Of a stretch of 64,000 bases of DNA, positions 13,534 through 25,700 are shown one piece after another. This stretch comes from Polytrichum commune (Eukaryota > Streptophyta > Polytrichopsida > Polytrichales > Polytrichaceae): the NCBI GenBank assembly GCA_950295325.1, contig OX485803.1, positions 49,551,554-49,615,553 of the forward strand, written 5' to 3'. Position numbers and translations under genes: made by a program. Below the pieces are notes generated by a model. The model was given only the letters and a program-made list of their open reading frames with translations. It did not search any database and had not been told where the DNA came from. The stretch's first letter is position 1, and every line of letters begins with the position of its first letter.

Positions 13534-15003
13534 TGTGAGGCCAAACCCATCACCCTTAAGCGTCCTAGTCCGGGTGATGGTTTTGAGACTCGCATGTGTC
13601 ATACCAAAAGTAGCAACATAAGATATAAGTCCCATCTCAATGAACCCCCAACTTCTCTTAAGTCATGATGTTTTATTAATGCAATTTTCTTGAGTGGGCA
13701 TAGCATTGGCCGCCTCAAGGGTCCATCCCACGGCCTTAGCTACACATGCTCTTAAGGACTTCCCTCTTGAGACCCTAGTTCTGGCCGTTGATTCTTCACT
13801 AGTGCTCGTCACCTCGCTGAAGTTGTGACTTGTTGACTCCATGTGATGAGTACACAAGTGTTAAAAAACACTCATCACTCTCATCACTTAGCGTTACATC
13901 CTCTTCCGCAATTCTTCGCCATTCACTCCCAAGTTCGTTCATTCTTCGCCATGGCACCCTTAAGTGCTTGATTACAATCCCAACAACTTAACTACAAGTT
14001 TCCCCCCTTGATATCACCTTATAATGCCTTGTAGTCAACCCCCTAGCTAAATGTTCATTACCTAATTAGCATTAGGTAATATTCTTATTAACTAACTATG
14101 ACCCAATCTAATGTCCCAGCTGTCTAACTTCTGAACTAAATATTGTATTTCCAGCAACCTACCCTCTGACTAAATAATATATTTCCAGCAACCTACCCTT
14201 TGACTAAACACTGTATTTCCAGCAACTAAATACTATATTTCCAGCAACCTACCCTCTGACTAAACATTGTATTTCCAACAACCTAAATACTGTATTTCCC
14301 AAAGCTCTAAGAGCTCAACTCCTTAGAGGAGAGAGAGCTTTAAACTCAACATGAATGTGGATGCTGCAATTCTAAATGTCATGATTCCAAACACTATAAA
14401 TCTAAATATCATGAATCTAAATTCTATAAGTCACATACAACAAACTAAGCTCTAAATGTCTCAACCAAAGACTACTCCTAACAAATGTCAAACTAACTTC
14501 AAGGTGAATTAGTTTTGGTTCTTCACCTTGCACGCACATGTGCTCCGTTCTTGCTTCCCACACCCACACTTATAACACGTGGGGTGCCAAGGAGCACGAA
14601 GAAAATGAAGATGAGAGAGAGAAGAGTGAGGGTTTATATAGTGAGTTGAAAGGGAGTAGGTGAGTACCCTCAATATAAGCCCTTGTAATCATTTTCTACT
14701 TTGTAGGCTCTCATCCTATCTTCTAAGCCTTTGTCTCTTAAACTAACAACATAGATCCTAATTCAAACATTTAAACCAAGGAACTACCCTTGGTTCACCA
14801 CTCCCTACGTTCACCTAACTAAGAAACTTCTTCACGCTACCTACTTCTAATAAATCCTCTCCACACTAGCCTAATGACTAAACATAACTTCATTCAAGCT
14901 TCACTCTTTTTATATTTTTGTGGATAATCATAAAACATCAAAACATAACTTCTAATGGTTTCGAAGGGTTAAGAACACATGTGAGCACCATTTTGGGCTC
15001 ACA
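13534..15003 (+). mobile_element. Probable solo LTR, copy A (1.47 kb)
   Basis: It begins TGTGAGGCC and ends GGGCTCACA, i.e. TG...CA with a short terminal inverted repeat. The first ~70 bp (AAACCCATCACCCTTAAGCG, then TCCGGGTGATGGTTTT) closely match the start of the element at 29810, and the last ~30 bp (GTGAGCACCATTTTGGGCTC) match its end. A TATA-like 'gggtttatatagtgag' lies at 14630-14646, where an LTR promoter could be. No gag/pol coding follows. The 5-bp flanks (agcat / aacac) do not match, so the insertion is old or the edges are slightly off. Confidence 0.5.
14125..14300. repeat. Short tandem repeat, ATTTCCAGCAACCTACCCT unit
   Basis: About six copies of a 20-34 bp unit built on CTAAATANTRTATTTCCAGC with or without AACCTACCCTCTGA. 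It lies inside LTR copy A. Confidence 0.75.
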
Positions 15004-15188
15004 AACACTATTTCTTAAATGTTAATGGTAGACAGTAGCGCCGCAACATAGACTCAAGGCCTGAGATATTTGGATAGTTGGGGTTCCTATGTGATAGATG
15101 GCCAAAGTGGAAATTGACTTTTGGTAGTCCGGAAAGTTGTAGTAATGGTAGAGAGGGGTTACCAATACTTGGAGTTAGGAATAATTGC

Positions 15189-15410
15189 ACTAAATATGAT
15201 ATTTAGTGTCACTTTCTATACAGAGTTACACATTCCTTAATTTTTTTACTATTAATGCATTTGTTTACCACGTAGAGATGATTATGTTCTATAATGCCCA
15301 AACAACCAATTTGACCTTTGTTGGTTAAAGAAACGAGATTTACAATAATAATAAAATTATTCCGTTGCATAATTTCAAATAGTAAGTGACACTAGATATC
15401 ATATTTAGTG
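15189..15410. mobile_element. Small MITE, CACTAAATA-palindrome family, copy 1
   Basis: Left end CACTAAATATGATATTTAGT then GTCACTT; right end is its reverse complement with one change. About 222 bp, no coding capacity. The same ends occur at 35935-36146, 55363-55558 and 55759-55984. Each end is itself a palindrome (CACTAAATA / TATTTAGTG). Confidence 0.65.
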
Positions 15411-15580
15411 TATATAGGTATTCTCAAGAGTTATGGGTAACTAATAGACGTAATAGGCAAGAAAAAGGGCTACCGCTTTAAGAGATGATATCAACTACTA
15501 GTAATGAGTACACTAGATGCATAAGTGCATGAATTCAACCATACCTAGGTGATCGGCTTTGGTCAGTTTGTAGGTTTATT

Positions 15581-15928
15581 GTGGCTGGGAGTGGAGTGAC
15601 AAGGGCCACATGTAGTATGTCCACAATTATGTATTACAATCCCCAACACATGTGGGGCTTACCAAATGAAGCAAATAAGTTTACATCTGAAGAGGTTGCA
15701 GAGAACACTTGTAATGAGGATGACTTGCACAACGTATTACGACCAATTCAAGTATTTGGTGAATGCTATTGGGTCCGACTACCGAAGAAAAAGATTGATC
15801 ATCTCCAACGTGGTTACTTGACCCCCATAGAGAGACCAACATGCCACATAAGTGACAAGGAGAATTTTTTTTTCCTATGGCATTTGTTCCAAGACCTTCA
15901 AAATGTTCTTAGGATAGGAAAAAATTGA
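15581..15928 (+). CDS. Unrecognised 115-codon open frame
   Basis: An uninterrupted frame with an ATG at 15581 and fairly normal amino-acid composition, including the peptides FGECYWVRLPKKKIDHLQ and YLTPIERPTC. I do not recognise the family. The residue mix is more protein-like than in neighbouring frames, so it could be an exon or the remnant of a transposon-encoded protein. No splice-supported extension was found and no promoter can be identified. It sits in a repeat-dominated stretch just after a MITE, which favours a mobile-element fragment over a host gene. Confidence 0.25.
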   Translation: MAGSGVTRATCSMSTIMYYNPQHMWGLPNEANKFTSEEVAENTCNEDDLHNVLRPIQVFGECYWVRLPKKKIDHLQRGYLTPIERPTCHISDKENFFFLWHLFQDLQNVLRIGKN

Positions 15929-16809
15929 TCATATTTTTGAAAACACTATGTGACCTTGTGGCAGTCCTACCAAACATTAAAGCATTTTGTGCCTCTCCCA
16001 ATCCATTGGGGGTTCAACGGATGCGCCCACACCAAAAGGAATATCGGGTTACAAAGAGTACATCTTAGCCCTACCAATATGGCGGTAGTTTAGGATGTAG
16101 ATCATATTTGGACATATGTTAATGTACATTGGTAAGTAGGTAATATAAAGTATATGGTTACAAGTATATAATGGATGCATGTATGATAATTCCATCATTT
16201 TTTAATTGGATGAATATGTCAATCCTTATAAAGTATACTCATATCAATTTATTACATCCGCATCATTGTAATACCAATTCTATCTAAGCGCGGACTCCCA
16301 TGCATTTGAAGTTGAAATCCATGAATTCATTACATGTTTGCAGGACCTGACTCTAGAGCAAACCATAATGAACGACAACATAGTGACATTAATCTCATAA
16401 ATGATAGTGAGCACAAGACCGCTTATAAATTATGCGAAATTGATATTTACACATTATGTATATTTGAATCAAAGATATAGCATCATAGTATTAGGCATGT
16501 CTTGGTAATATGTGTCCAAAATGCTCATAAGGTTCGGAGTCAATATCCAAAGGTAAGGGAGTGTCATGACTCGAGCTCGCACCGTTCAATTTTTGTGCTC
16601 AAAGGGTTTGGTGTCTCGCCTCGGGTTCCTACTTTTGTTGAGGGCCCACAACTCCGCAACTTACACCTCCCTAGCTGCTTGTGAACGAGTGCAAATGTGG
16701 TTCCTAATGGCAAACCTTGGCAATTGGGAATGGCGGAGCACCTCTTGCATATTAGGGCTATTGTCTCTATCCCAAACGTCCATAAGGCCGTTGACGTATG
16801 TCCACTTGT

Positions 16810-17345
16810 TCAACTTGACATGAATATCTTTGTTTTGAATGCCACCTCTTGGTTTACAACTTTTTGCCTTTCTTCATAGCGCTGAAATTTTTGAACATCC
16901 AACATATTTTCCATGTCCCAAGTCATCGTCTCGCCTAAAATTGGATCACGTGGCAATACCCCTATGGCCACATTACCATTTGAGTCATTAATATAGCCTT
17001 GGTGGTGTGGGCCTTTGACAAACTCCCCTGTATCGCCAACATGGCCTCCCATGATTCGGTACGAAAATGCTATGTCACCACAAGCTTTAGGTGTAGAACC
17101 AAGGTAAAAGTCATGTGTCGTTCTTGTGATGTGCTTGGATCTTGGTCTGTCAAATACCCTCGGAGGTCCTTGATATATTGTCATGTTTGCCATTTGTAAG
17201 GTGGAGGATTGTTGTTCTCTGCGGGTGGTACACCATGTGTCCTATTGTACACTCATAATCCAAAGCCATTCCCCATTGCACACCAAATTGCTTGTACAAC
17301 CTACGATGGAGAAGGGCTTTGCTCTTCGCACATTCCAATCACGTG
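16810..17345 (-). pseudogene. Unrecognised minus-strand coding relic with one frame change
   Basis: Two minus-strand frames join in sequence: 17338-17150 (ending with the overlap LTNGKHDNIS) and 17193-16810, 127 codons. The second includes YQGPPRVFDRPRSKHITR, SYRIMGGHVGDTGEFVKG and DPILGETMTWDMENMLDV. The switch of frame near 17170 and stop codons upstream (17400-17560) suggest a decayed gene. I recognise no domain. Composition is protein-like on this strand only, whereas plus-strand frames here look accidental. It is likely part of a larger old transposon or a duplicated host gene; I cannot choose between them. Confidence 0.35.
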
Positions 17346-17559
17346 TTGCTCATCGAACCAGAAACTCATCGGGAGACATGAAATCCATGAGCAACCATGA
17401 GGTGAATAGAAGTTGACGATCATGCCATTCTTCGCAAGGACTCCTAAGTTTCTCAAGCTCATCCATCAAGGCCCTCTTGCGTATTGCACACATGAGGGTG
17501 GTTGTGACAATGCCCATGTAGTCATTCCTCTAACATCCAATTCGTCCTAATTACCCTGG

Positions 17560-19620
17560 TGTAAGCAACCCTATTATCTTCATTTTTTTGATGGCACATG
17601 CCCTCAATTATGTCCCCGGTTGGTCAATCTTGTTGTTCATTGTTGACCCTCGCAAGATTGCTCAATCCGGGCCTTCAACCCTTGGACCTCGTTTGGGTGT
17701 TCCATGCGGACCAACTCTAATTCTTATTTGTGGTCCGACTTGCATTTTGCCCACTCATCCCTCAATGCCTCCACTACATCATTGTCAACAACTACTAATG
17801 GTGGCGTTGGAACCTTTGATGTCATCTCCACATCAATTGGCGAAGATGGTGGACAAACCAAGCGGGCCCATATGGTTGTGTCATGTGGATTTTGTCACAT
17901 GGAAAGTGGTTTAACGAGTACCCCTAACATTATGGTCTACATGGTTGGAGGGTGGAGTTCATAGAGCTTGATGGCCTGGGAGTGGAAGGAAATCAAAATG
18001 GACCGCTAGAGGATTTGTTGAAGGTTGCCACGCCAATGAGATCAGGTGGCCAACATTTCGGCCTAGCACGGAGCTAGGTGTGTCCCTACTCCACTGCATT
18101 GCCCTCAAATTTGAGTTGGTACATGGGATGGTTGACTAGTCAATTTGTATGCCCAAAATGACCTTGGCATACACCAATTGTCACAACCATATGAGTATAT
18201 GCCCATGATCCAACTCCCTTGGTCCCCCCCCCCTGCCCGCCATGTATACTCCTAAACATCCATGCACTACTCTCCCAAAATCTTATGGTTCACCTCCTTC
18301 CATCACCCATACTTTTGTTTGGACATTCGATCGACATCCACACTTTGAACGAACATCCTCATCATATATGTGTTTACTCCACATACCTTTGAATAGTGCT
18401 ATACATCCACATACTCCTCTCATCTTGCCATCCAAGATTAGCAAAAATGATGGTATCCCTCACCACCTCCTTGGTGGGTTGTGGTCTACCCTTCATTACA
18501 TTTGGTCTTCATCTTCCTAGTGTACCTCCTCGTGTCAACCCTGGAGTCCGTATTGAAATCCCCCCAAAACATGATTCCGTGCCACATGGAGGTTTCGGTG
18601 GTATGTTTTCTTCATGTGCCATCGTTGTCATTAAACCAAACGTTTTTTTGTTTTTTTGTTTTTTTGGCCTCAAATTCATTTAATCTATAATGATAACGCT
18701 TCCAAAATAAAGCAGTAACACCCAATGAGTTTATTTTGAATAAAGCCTACCATTGGCATTTGGCACCACCGTTGAAATTAATGTGCATAACGTTATGTCA
18801 CTTGTCATGATCACACCTTCGTTAACACCTAGACCTTGTCAATAAGTTTATGGTATATGTACAAAAGCACATGACTAAATCTTGTAGTGGTAGACCTTAA
18901 GTGGTGTGGATGGTCTTACCTCAATGAATCCCATAAACTCACATGAACCAATCTCTATATCTTTATTGTTCAACTATTTTTCTTCAATCTCACATAGCCA
19001 GTACGTAGCTCTTAGTGTTGAAACCATTATCTCAAACTTTGGATTGTATTGTTAAACCTTCTCATCTATGTTCATACCAAATTTCACGATCAAATATATA
19101 ATATACGAAATGGTGGTGATGCTTTTCCTCAAACTAACATTTGGTCTCCACACTTTGCATGAAGACCTAATTATATTAAAGCCCGTGTTTTTCATTGAAT
19201 ATATTTACTTGCCATGAGAGTTTGACACAATTAGAAATAAAATAAAATAAAAATAGGGTAGATAGGACACTCCATTCAAAAGTGCATCACAGATAGCACC
19301 AATGTCATTGAGAACCAAGCCATCAAAGTAGAGTCGGTTAGTTGCCATAGTTTCTAGACCCTAGTAACAAACTTGCTTTTTGAAAAAGGACAAACCCAAC
19401 TACTCTCACTCCCCATGAGCTCCCCCTAGGGTGTATTTTGCTCCGGTCTAGTAAGTTTGAATAGCCACAGGACTTAAACAAATCACTTTAAAGAACCAAC
19501 CAAGCAAAGTCTTGCTAAGTAGTCTAGACACCAAGCGAATACATGACTGTGAAGATGACATTGGAGTTCTTGGAACCTAGTAACAAACCAAGGTCAATCT
19601 TGACTCTTGTGTGTTGCCAC
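17560..19620. other. Repeat-like DNA without recognised gene
   Basis: Several frames (17588-17914, 17704-17964, 18242-18520, 18396-18683) overlap in different phases and lack known domains. A C10 run is at 18224-18233 and a T-rich stretch at 18642-18666. Confidence 0.35.
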
Positions 19621-20079
19621 TAAGGGGCGGTTTACACTATGGACCATGAAGTTGGACCAGGGCTCTGCAAGGCAGCTGATTGGCTCTTGAAGTTGTCCCG
19701 GGACAACTTCGGTTTACACTAAGGAAAAAATGGCAGAGGGACCATGGAGGTTGAGGTCCCCAAAATATAATTTTTAAGGCCTAATAAATGCACTGACATG
19801 GTCCAACGGGTTTTACGTTGAGAGAGGCAAGAGAGGTGGTCTGGTAGGAAAAGGCAAGGGCCCATGTCAGAGAAATGCCATTTCAAGAATGTTTTAATGA
19901 ATCTACCTTTTATGTGCCTTAATTATATTATAGCCCATGAGACATACCAGCACTATCTTGCCCTACCCTTTAAACCCGCTTACACGTGTTTCATCAAACA
20001 ACGCGGGACATCTAGAACTCAAGAATTCAAGTGCAGATTTGTTTTTTTGGTCTACCAGCTGCAATGTTTGGAATTTGGA

Positions 20080-20140
20080 GGCGTGTAATGTACCGTTGGA
20101 AAGGTCTTGAAAATACCTTTCCAACGGTATATTACACGCC
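20080..20140. repeat. Near-perfect 26-bp hairpin with 9-nt loop
   Basis: Arm 20080-20105 pairs with 20115-20140 over 26 positions with a single G.T wobble; the loop is CTTGAAAAT. It is absent from the homologous part of the 62605 element, so it came with a later insertion. Confidence 0.8.
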
Positions 20141-20234
20141 CCAAAATGTTTAAAAACTACAGTTGCAAAAGAATAAAGAAAAATACATAGTCGTTTAGTG
20201 ATTGTAGATCAGGGTGGTCAAAAGAAGCGCAATG

Positions 20235-20342
20235 GGAAATCTTCTAACATTAATTATCAAAGAATTGAAATTTAGTGTTGAGCAAGGTTGGGTGGTAACA
20301 ACATTAGATATAATCAAACACTAAATATCCTATTTAGTGTAG
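20235..20342. mobile_element. Nested end fragment of the CACTAAATA hairpin element
   Basis: The sequence from 'cttctaacattaattatcaa' through 'aaacactaaatatcctattt' matches the right arm of the 744-bp element at 54505-55248 (about 55140-55248) almost base for base. The matching left arm is missing, so this copy is truncated. The corresponding position in the 62605 element lacks it. Confidence 0.65.
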
Positions 20343-21538
20343 TGAAACACAAGGTACATGTCACATGTACAATTGAATCGCTCATTTTCTTTTTGTAAAA
20401 ATTGTTGTGAGAAGATTTGCAAGCCACATCTTCGACACATTTAACAAGAAGTGAAGATAGTTGAAGCCTAAGAGATGACAAGAGAATGATCAAACTTTAA
20501 GGCGAAAAGAAGAAAAAACTAATTGACAAGATAAGTGAAGGCATATGCAGGCAAGTGAAGGCAAATTGAAGTCAACAAAATGGTCAAACTTCATTTTTCC
20601 CCAAAACTGCCCTTTTTGGGCTTATATTAAAAAAATCAGCACATCCACTTCTTGCCGCATGGTCATTCTTCATGGTCCACATTCGGTTTACACCTAGTGA
20701 AGGGCCCATGAACCATGAAAACTAATATTTTAGTAACTCGGACCATGGAAGTCACCCCATGAAGTCGTCCCACGCAAAATAGGCCTCTTACGTGGGACGA
20801 CTTCATGGTCCATAGTGTAAACCACCCCTAAGTTGTCAACCAAACCTAACATAACCTATCAAGTCCACATTAATTCTTGGGTGGGATGGGGTTGCCTTGC
20901 TCTAAGACCGACATTGGCTAAATCCATGCATGGATGTTGTGAAAATCCCCTTCCAAAGAACGAGTGGCAACAACAAGTCTAGGCACCATGCCACTTGATC
21001 CACATTAGTAAACCGTGTTCAGTGTAAGATGGTTGCTCTCACATACTTATTGCCCATGTTGCCCCTCTTAGGTTTGCTTCCTAAGAAATTAACACCCTCC
21101 ATTTCCACCTTCCCCCACTCGGGCTCGACTTACCAAAGCTTTGTAAACATGTTTTTGCTTTGTGAGCCAAAATGGATGTTTGTTTCTTCTTCGCAACATC
21201 TTGTGTTAAACATGAGGTGAACATCATAGACCAAATAAATTGTTACTTTAACACTGGCAAAGGGTTCATACAAATCGTCATGTGTCATGTATATACTCAA
21301 TCCAAGTCCTTTAAGGGTTATTGTTAACAAAGATGTAAAGAAATGTTTGCCCATTTTTGTAGGATCCACATTGACAACATAGGCCACAATTTTCAATCTT
21401 GGATGAAATACTTGACTTGGTGACAAGTACAATATGGAATCACCTTGTTTCTATGCTCAAGAGCCTTACCCCCTTCATTTCCCGCCTGAAAGCCCTTGTC
21501 ATACTATGTCTTACATTCTCACAAACATTAACCCCTTA

Positions 21539-22053
21539 GGGGCGGTTTACACTATGGACCAAGAGCCATGACCATGAAATTCTAAAATCTGTGATTGGAG
21601 AGTAAAGTGCTCTTGGTCCCGTTTGGCTTTACACTACCTTGAAAAAAGGAGAATGACCACTAACTTTGAGGTCCCTAAAAACTACTAAAATCTGCCATTT
21701 GGATAATGTGCCATGGTCCAACAGGTTTTCCGTTGAGGCCAGGCAAAATGCTCGACTCAACGGAAATCAAGGGAGCCGTAAGGCTGAAAATCAGCCATTG
21801 GCCGATTTTTTTTTTAATATTTTGTTTTCCCGGTTTTTTTTTGGGCATGTATTAAAAAAATCAGCACCTTCACTTTTTAGTGTGTGGTCATCCCTCTTGG
21901 TCCACATTCGGTTTACACCTAGTGAAGGGCCCATGAACCATGAAAACTAATATTTTAGTAACTCAGACCATGGAAGTCGTCCCATGAAGTCGTCCCACGC
22001 AAAACATGCCTCTTACGTGGGACGACTTCATGGTCCATAGTGTAAACCACCCC
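21539..22053. mobile_element. PIF/Harbinger-type MITE, 515 bp, TSD TTA
   Basis: The TIR GGGGCGGTTTACACTATGGA is inverted at the right end, flanked on both sides by TTA. The right ~140 bp (from 'ttcggtttacacctagtgaa') is nearly identical to that of 19624-20828, so the two are close relatives differing by internal deletion. Confidence 0.85.
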
Positions 22054-22699
22054 TTAGTCTTTATCCATTTTGATGACATCGCTCATACCACATAATCGAC
22101 CTCCACATCCACCTTCGGGACAAGTTCCTTCACACTTTCGCCATATATGAGATCGATAGCAATGTCAAAGTGCTCTCATTAGGTCAACATGGGATATACG
22201 GTACTATACCCAATTTGGATGATATATGGATGAATGTCGGGTTATTTATTTTACGCATCGTGCATGTAATGTATATATATATGTACGAGTTCAACACAAC
22301 ATTTTGAATTGCCCGATTTGGACTGTCTATGACACTTTTAATGGGCGGTCAATGAGATGACCTCTCATGTCGCGCTGTGGCACTTAGTAAGGGGTTAACG
22401 TTTTGCTTGTGTGAGAGCTATGGATGACAAGTAACCATAAATATCCATCCTTGGTCATCCATCCATCCATCCATCCTCATCCATCTATGGTACAAGGCTA
22501 TAACGGTACAAGAGTTGGGAAACGAGCTTGTACCCAACTTCACTTACAATCCCCAAATGCACATATCATATGAAGCAAAGATCATGATCAACTGTAGGGA
22601 CGCCGCAAATCCACACATAAGTTATGACCGTTGGTGAGTTGATTGCCTAACTTTAGCAAAGAGCATGGACCGCAACATAGTAATGGGGATCTAGACCGA
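22054..22699. other. Spacer with a CATC microsatellite
   Basis: CCAT repeats lie at 22461-22487. No gene seen. Confidence 0.4.
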
Positions 22700-23031
22700 G
22701 GGCCACTTCACACATGAGACTGAAGGCCCGTGACTGTTGTATTCTAACATCTCTCGTTAGTCGAAAAGGTCGAGACCGTCCAAATTCACTTCACACTGGA
22801 AGGTGAAGGCCTAAGGGTCCAAAGAAGTTACCATGGATTCTTACATGGCAAACTAGTGGATAATGTTTCATGCTTTGCCGCAATTTGCATTAGGTCCATC
22901 ATTAAGAGATAGGCTTCATGGACATTGTGACAGACCATGTCAATTAAAACGTTGTGTACATCCTTTAGATGAGAGTCAAGGGCCCTCACAATCGCATGGT
23001 CACGGCCCTGGGCTCATTTGTGAAGTGATCC
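22700..23031. mobile_element. MITE, GGGCCACTTCACACA-TIR family, copy 1
   Basis: Starts GGGCCACTTCACACATGAG and ends CTCATTTGTGAAGTGATCC, an imperfect terminal inverted repeat. It shares the internal 'cccgtgac...tggattcttacatgg' layout with elements at 34021-34527 and 47641-48375. Flanks cga / tga are compatible with a mutated 3-bp duplication. Confidence 0.55.
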
Positions 23032-24717
23032 TGATCGTCCACAAAGTTTTCTTTTGTGTCTTGCATCCCAAACCTCCACTAACCCATACATAAAATCTAG
23101 AAAGCTTTGCGTCCCAAAATCGAATTTGTTCTCCCTACTTGTCTACGTACTCTTTAATACTTTATGAATTTGTTTGATGTCATGATTCGTTTTGTATCAG
23201 ATATCAAGTTTTTGCTTATCCACTCATGTTACAAAAAATGATGCCAAGGTAGATGTGCCCGATTTGGTGTATGGTCTTAGATGGGCACCTAATGTATGTG
23301 GATTTTTTCGGATTTTTTTTCATGGTCTTCAACTTCTACCGATTAGATTTACACTACGAGATTTTGTTGCCTTCGCCGATCAACTATGAAGCATCATCAA
23401 ATATCGGATTGAAAAACAAACCTTCTCTTAGTTGGTTATGGTTATTAGAAGTATATGTTTGTTGATTCCTTAATCAATGACATAAGTCCTCCCAACTATG
23501 TCTACTACGGAGTTTGTGGAGTTGTTAATTACCTTTCACACATGTGTCTATTGGTGTGCATTATCTGATCCTCATTGAACCACACACCAATCAAATATAG
23601 ATGTTTGATTAAGAAAGGTAACATAAGAATATGAGCATCCTTTAAATTTGATTGGTGTATGGTTGGGTGTGAATCCAAGATTGGACGCCAAAGAGAGTGC
23701 GCGTTGAAAAGAGATTGTCAACATCTTGAAATTTTTCTTACTATTCTACAAAAGAACATAAATGGGAGGCCTTGGGAGGGGGAGGCTATGTGGTCACTTA
23801 ATAACTCAAAGAATCTTCACTTTGCCAATGAATGGGGTATTCATGCAAACTCCAAAAATCACAGAGAAGTTGGCTACGATTACAATTTGAATTTACTAAT
23901 CATCTTGCATTGATCGTGTGTCTCATACGTATGAGCTAGTTTGGAAATGGAAACACTCATTGCATTGATGCATAGTCATTTGCGAATATTCTTATTGATG
24001 AAATTGATTGTGAAAATGTCATAATCTTGTGAAAAAATACGAGTGATTGACAAACCAACCCTCTTGAATGGTATGGTGATATCACATACATGTGAGTTTA
24101 TAAGTTTGAACCATTTTTCTACTTTTGATATTATTATTAAAAAAAAATTCCCCGTCGTTTTAATATCATCTCAAGCTTGTACACATATGATTTTGTTACC
24201 AACAACTTACGGTTGTATGCTCTTTCTTTTTCCAGGGAACTACATGGATACGTGAATGTCAACTAGTTTGGTTCTCAAAGTTTTGCTATTAGTTTAGAGT
24301 ATCACAAAGATGGACAATGAGAGCTTTATGCTTGTAGTTCCTTTACAAATACATTTCAATAAAATCGGAGTTCGCCACGAAACATATGCGAAAACTCAAA
24401 AACGATGTACATAACACGTCCATGGCCATAAATAACAAAGGTCGAGCGTGTCCCAAAACCTCAACACTAGCGTGTGAGAAAGCACCACTGATTGGGATCC
24501 AAAAACAAACAAAAAGCAAATGTCTCTTGCTTTCTCTTACCTTTTCGGGAAACGACAACAAGTTGTCAACTTTTGGGGTCTATTGTGGGACGGGACTCAA
24601 GAGGCTGCCAAGTGCCGGGCCCATGCACTTAATTAACTTACCTTGCACTTGCTTGGAGTGGGCCATGAGCCACACATAATGCTCTCAAGCTTTCTTTGTG
24701 GATAGCTTTGTGTCATC
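23032..24717. other. No recognised gene
   Basis: Short frames only (longest 97 codons at 24386-24679), lacking recognisable domains and on both strands of the same DNA. Confidence 0.35.
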
Positions 24718-24722
24718 TTATT

Positions 24723-25043
24723 GGGTGGTTAGGTTTACACTAGGGTCAAAGACCAAAGAAACTCCAAATTTGAGCAATCTTATTGGCCGAGGAGAAAACA
24801 ACTGAACCCCAGGATTTCACATTAGAGTACGAGTTCATGAAAAGAGAAAGATGAAGTGGAACTATTGTGGCACCACTTTCCTACCAAATCTTGTTAGTCC
24901 CAACGCACGAAAACCCTCCATCCAATATGAGAAAACGAGCTTTGAGCTTGGGTTCAACCTTGAATTTTAGTGTAAGGTTCATTGAGGGGTGTTTTGGTTT
25001 GCACCTAAGTTTTTAAACTGCAAATCCTAATGTAAACCCGCCC
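24723..25043. mobile_element. Degenerate PIF/Harbinger-type MITE
   Basis: Left end GGGTGGTTAGGTTTACACTA; right end TGTAAACCCGCCC, flanked right by TTA. The left flank reads TTA followed by two extra T. Ends resemble the GGGCCGGTTTACAC family but are diverged. Confidence 0.5.
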
Positions 25044-25567
25044 TTAGAAACCAATGGAACATCAACACACATGGTAAAGTGAATTTTGTTAACCGAAGTA
25101 CCAATGTATATTCAACAACCTATGTAAAAGTCTATATGCACCCCCAACAACTAATAACTCCAAAATTTACTTGGACTATGAGATTAATTTAATATTTACT
25201 ACGACATGGAAGACTTGGGAGAACATGGTACATTAATTATCCCAACTAGTGCTTGTTACCGTTCGGAGTTATGCAATGTAATAATGTCTTATTCAAGGGT
25301 TTGGTTTTTACTAATGGAAGTTCAATAGGTCGTCCGGACATTATAGAACATAAATGACTTTGCTTGGTAAAATATCACATTCTCTATAAGTAGTTACAAC
25401 ACTACATGATTCCAAATAATAACATGCACCAATTGGGATGATCGATGTAGTGGATTGGAAGATAGTTTGGAATGACAATATATGTGTATGAAACACACAA
25501 AGAAATAATGAGGAAGAAGAAGACGTGTTGTCATGAACTTGTGGGATAAGGAAGCCTCTTTGTAAGG

Positions 25568-25700
25568 TTGTCACTACACTGATATTGTATTCAGTGTCAC
25601 CAATTCTATTTATCTTTCGAGACTAATTGTAAACTGCCCGTGTAGTGTCACCAACACTAAATGTAAACCTAATGCTATTTGTCACTCCTTGTAAAAAGAA
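25568..25700. mobile_element. Fragment related to the CACTA...TAGTG palindromic MITEs
   Basis: Contains CACTACACTGATATTGTATT then CAGTGTCACC, followed by two further CACTAAAT/TAGTGTCACC blocks. The layout resembles the ends of the 15189 family, but no clear second terminus is present. Confidence 0.35.

Larger units (their letters stand above)
19624..20828. mobile_element. PIF/Harbinger-type (Tourist-like) element, 1205 bp, TSD TAA
   Basis: TIR GGGGCGGTTTACACTATGGA at the left and its reverse complement at the right, flanked by TAA (19621-19623 and 20829-20831). A 3-bp TWA duplication with G-rich TIRs is diagnostic of PIF/Harbinger. It shares its interior (block 'gtccaacgggtttt...gagaggcaagagaggtgg') with the 62605-63551 element and its right ~140 bp with the 21539-22053 element. 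It contains a perfect palindrome at 19689-19710, a hairpin at 20080-20140 and a nested fragment of another MITE at about 20235-20342. The frame at 19864-20088 is not a gene. Confidence 0.85.

Noticed and set aside
19864-20088. 74-codon plus frame in a MITE
   Set aside because: The homologous stretch at 62980-63115 does not preserve the frame, so it is not a gene.
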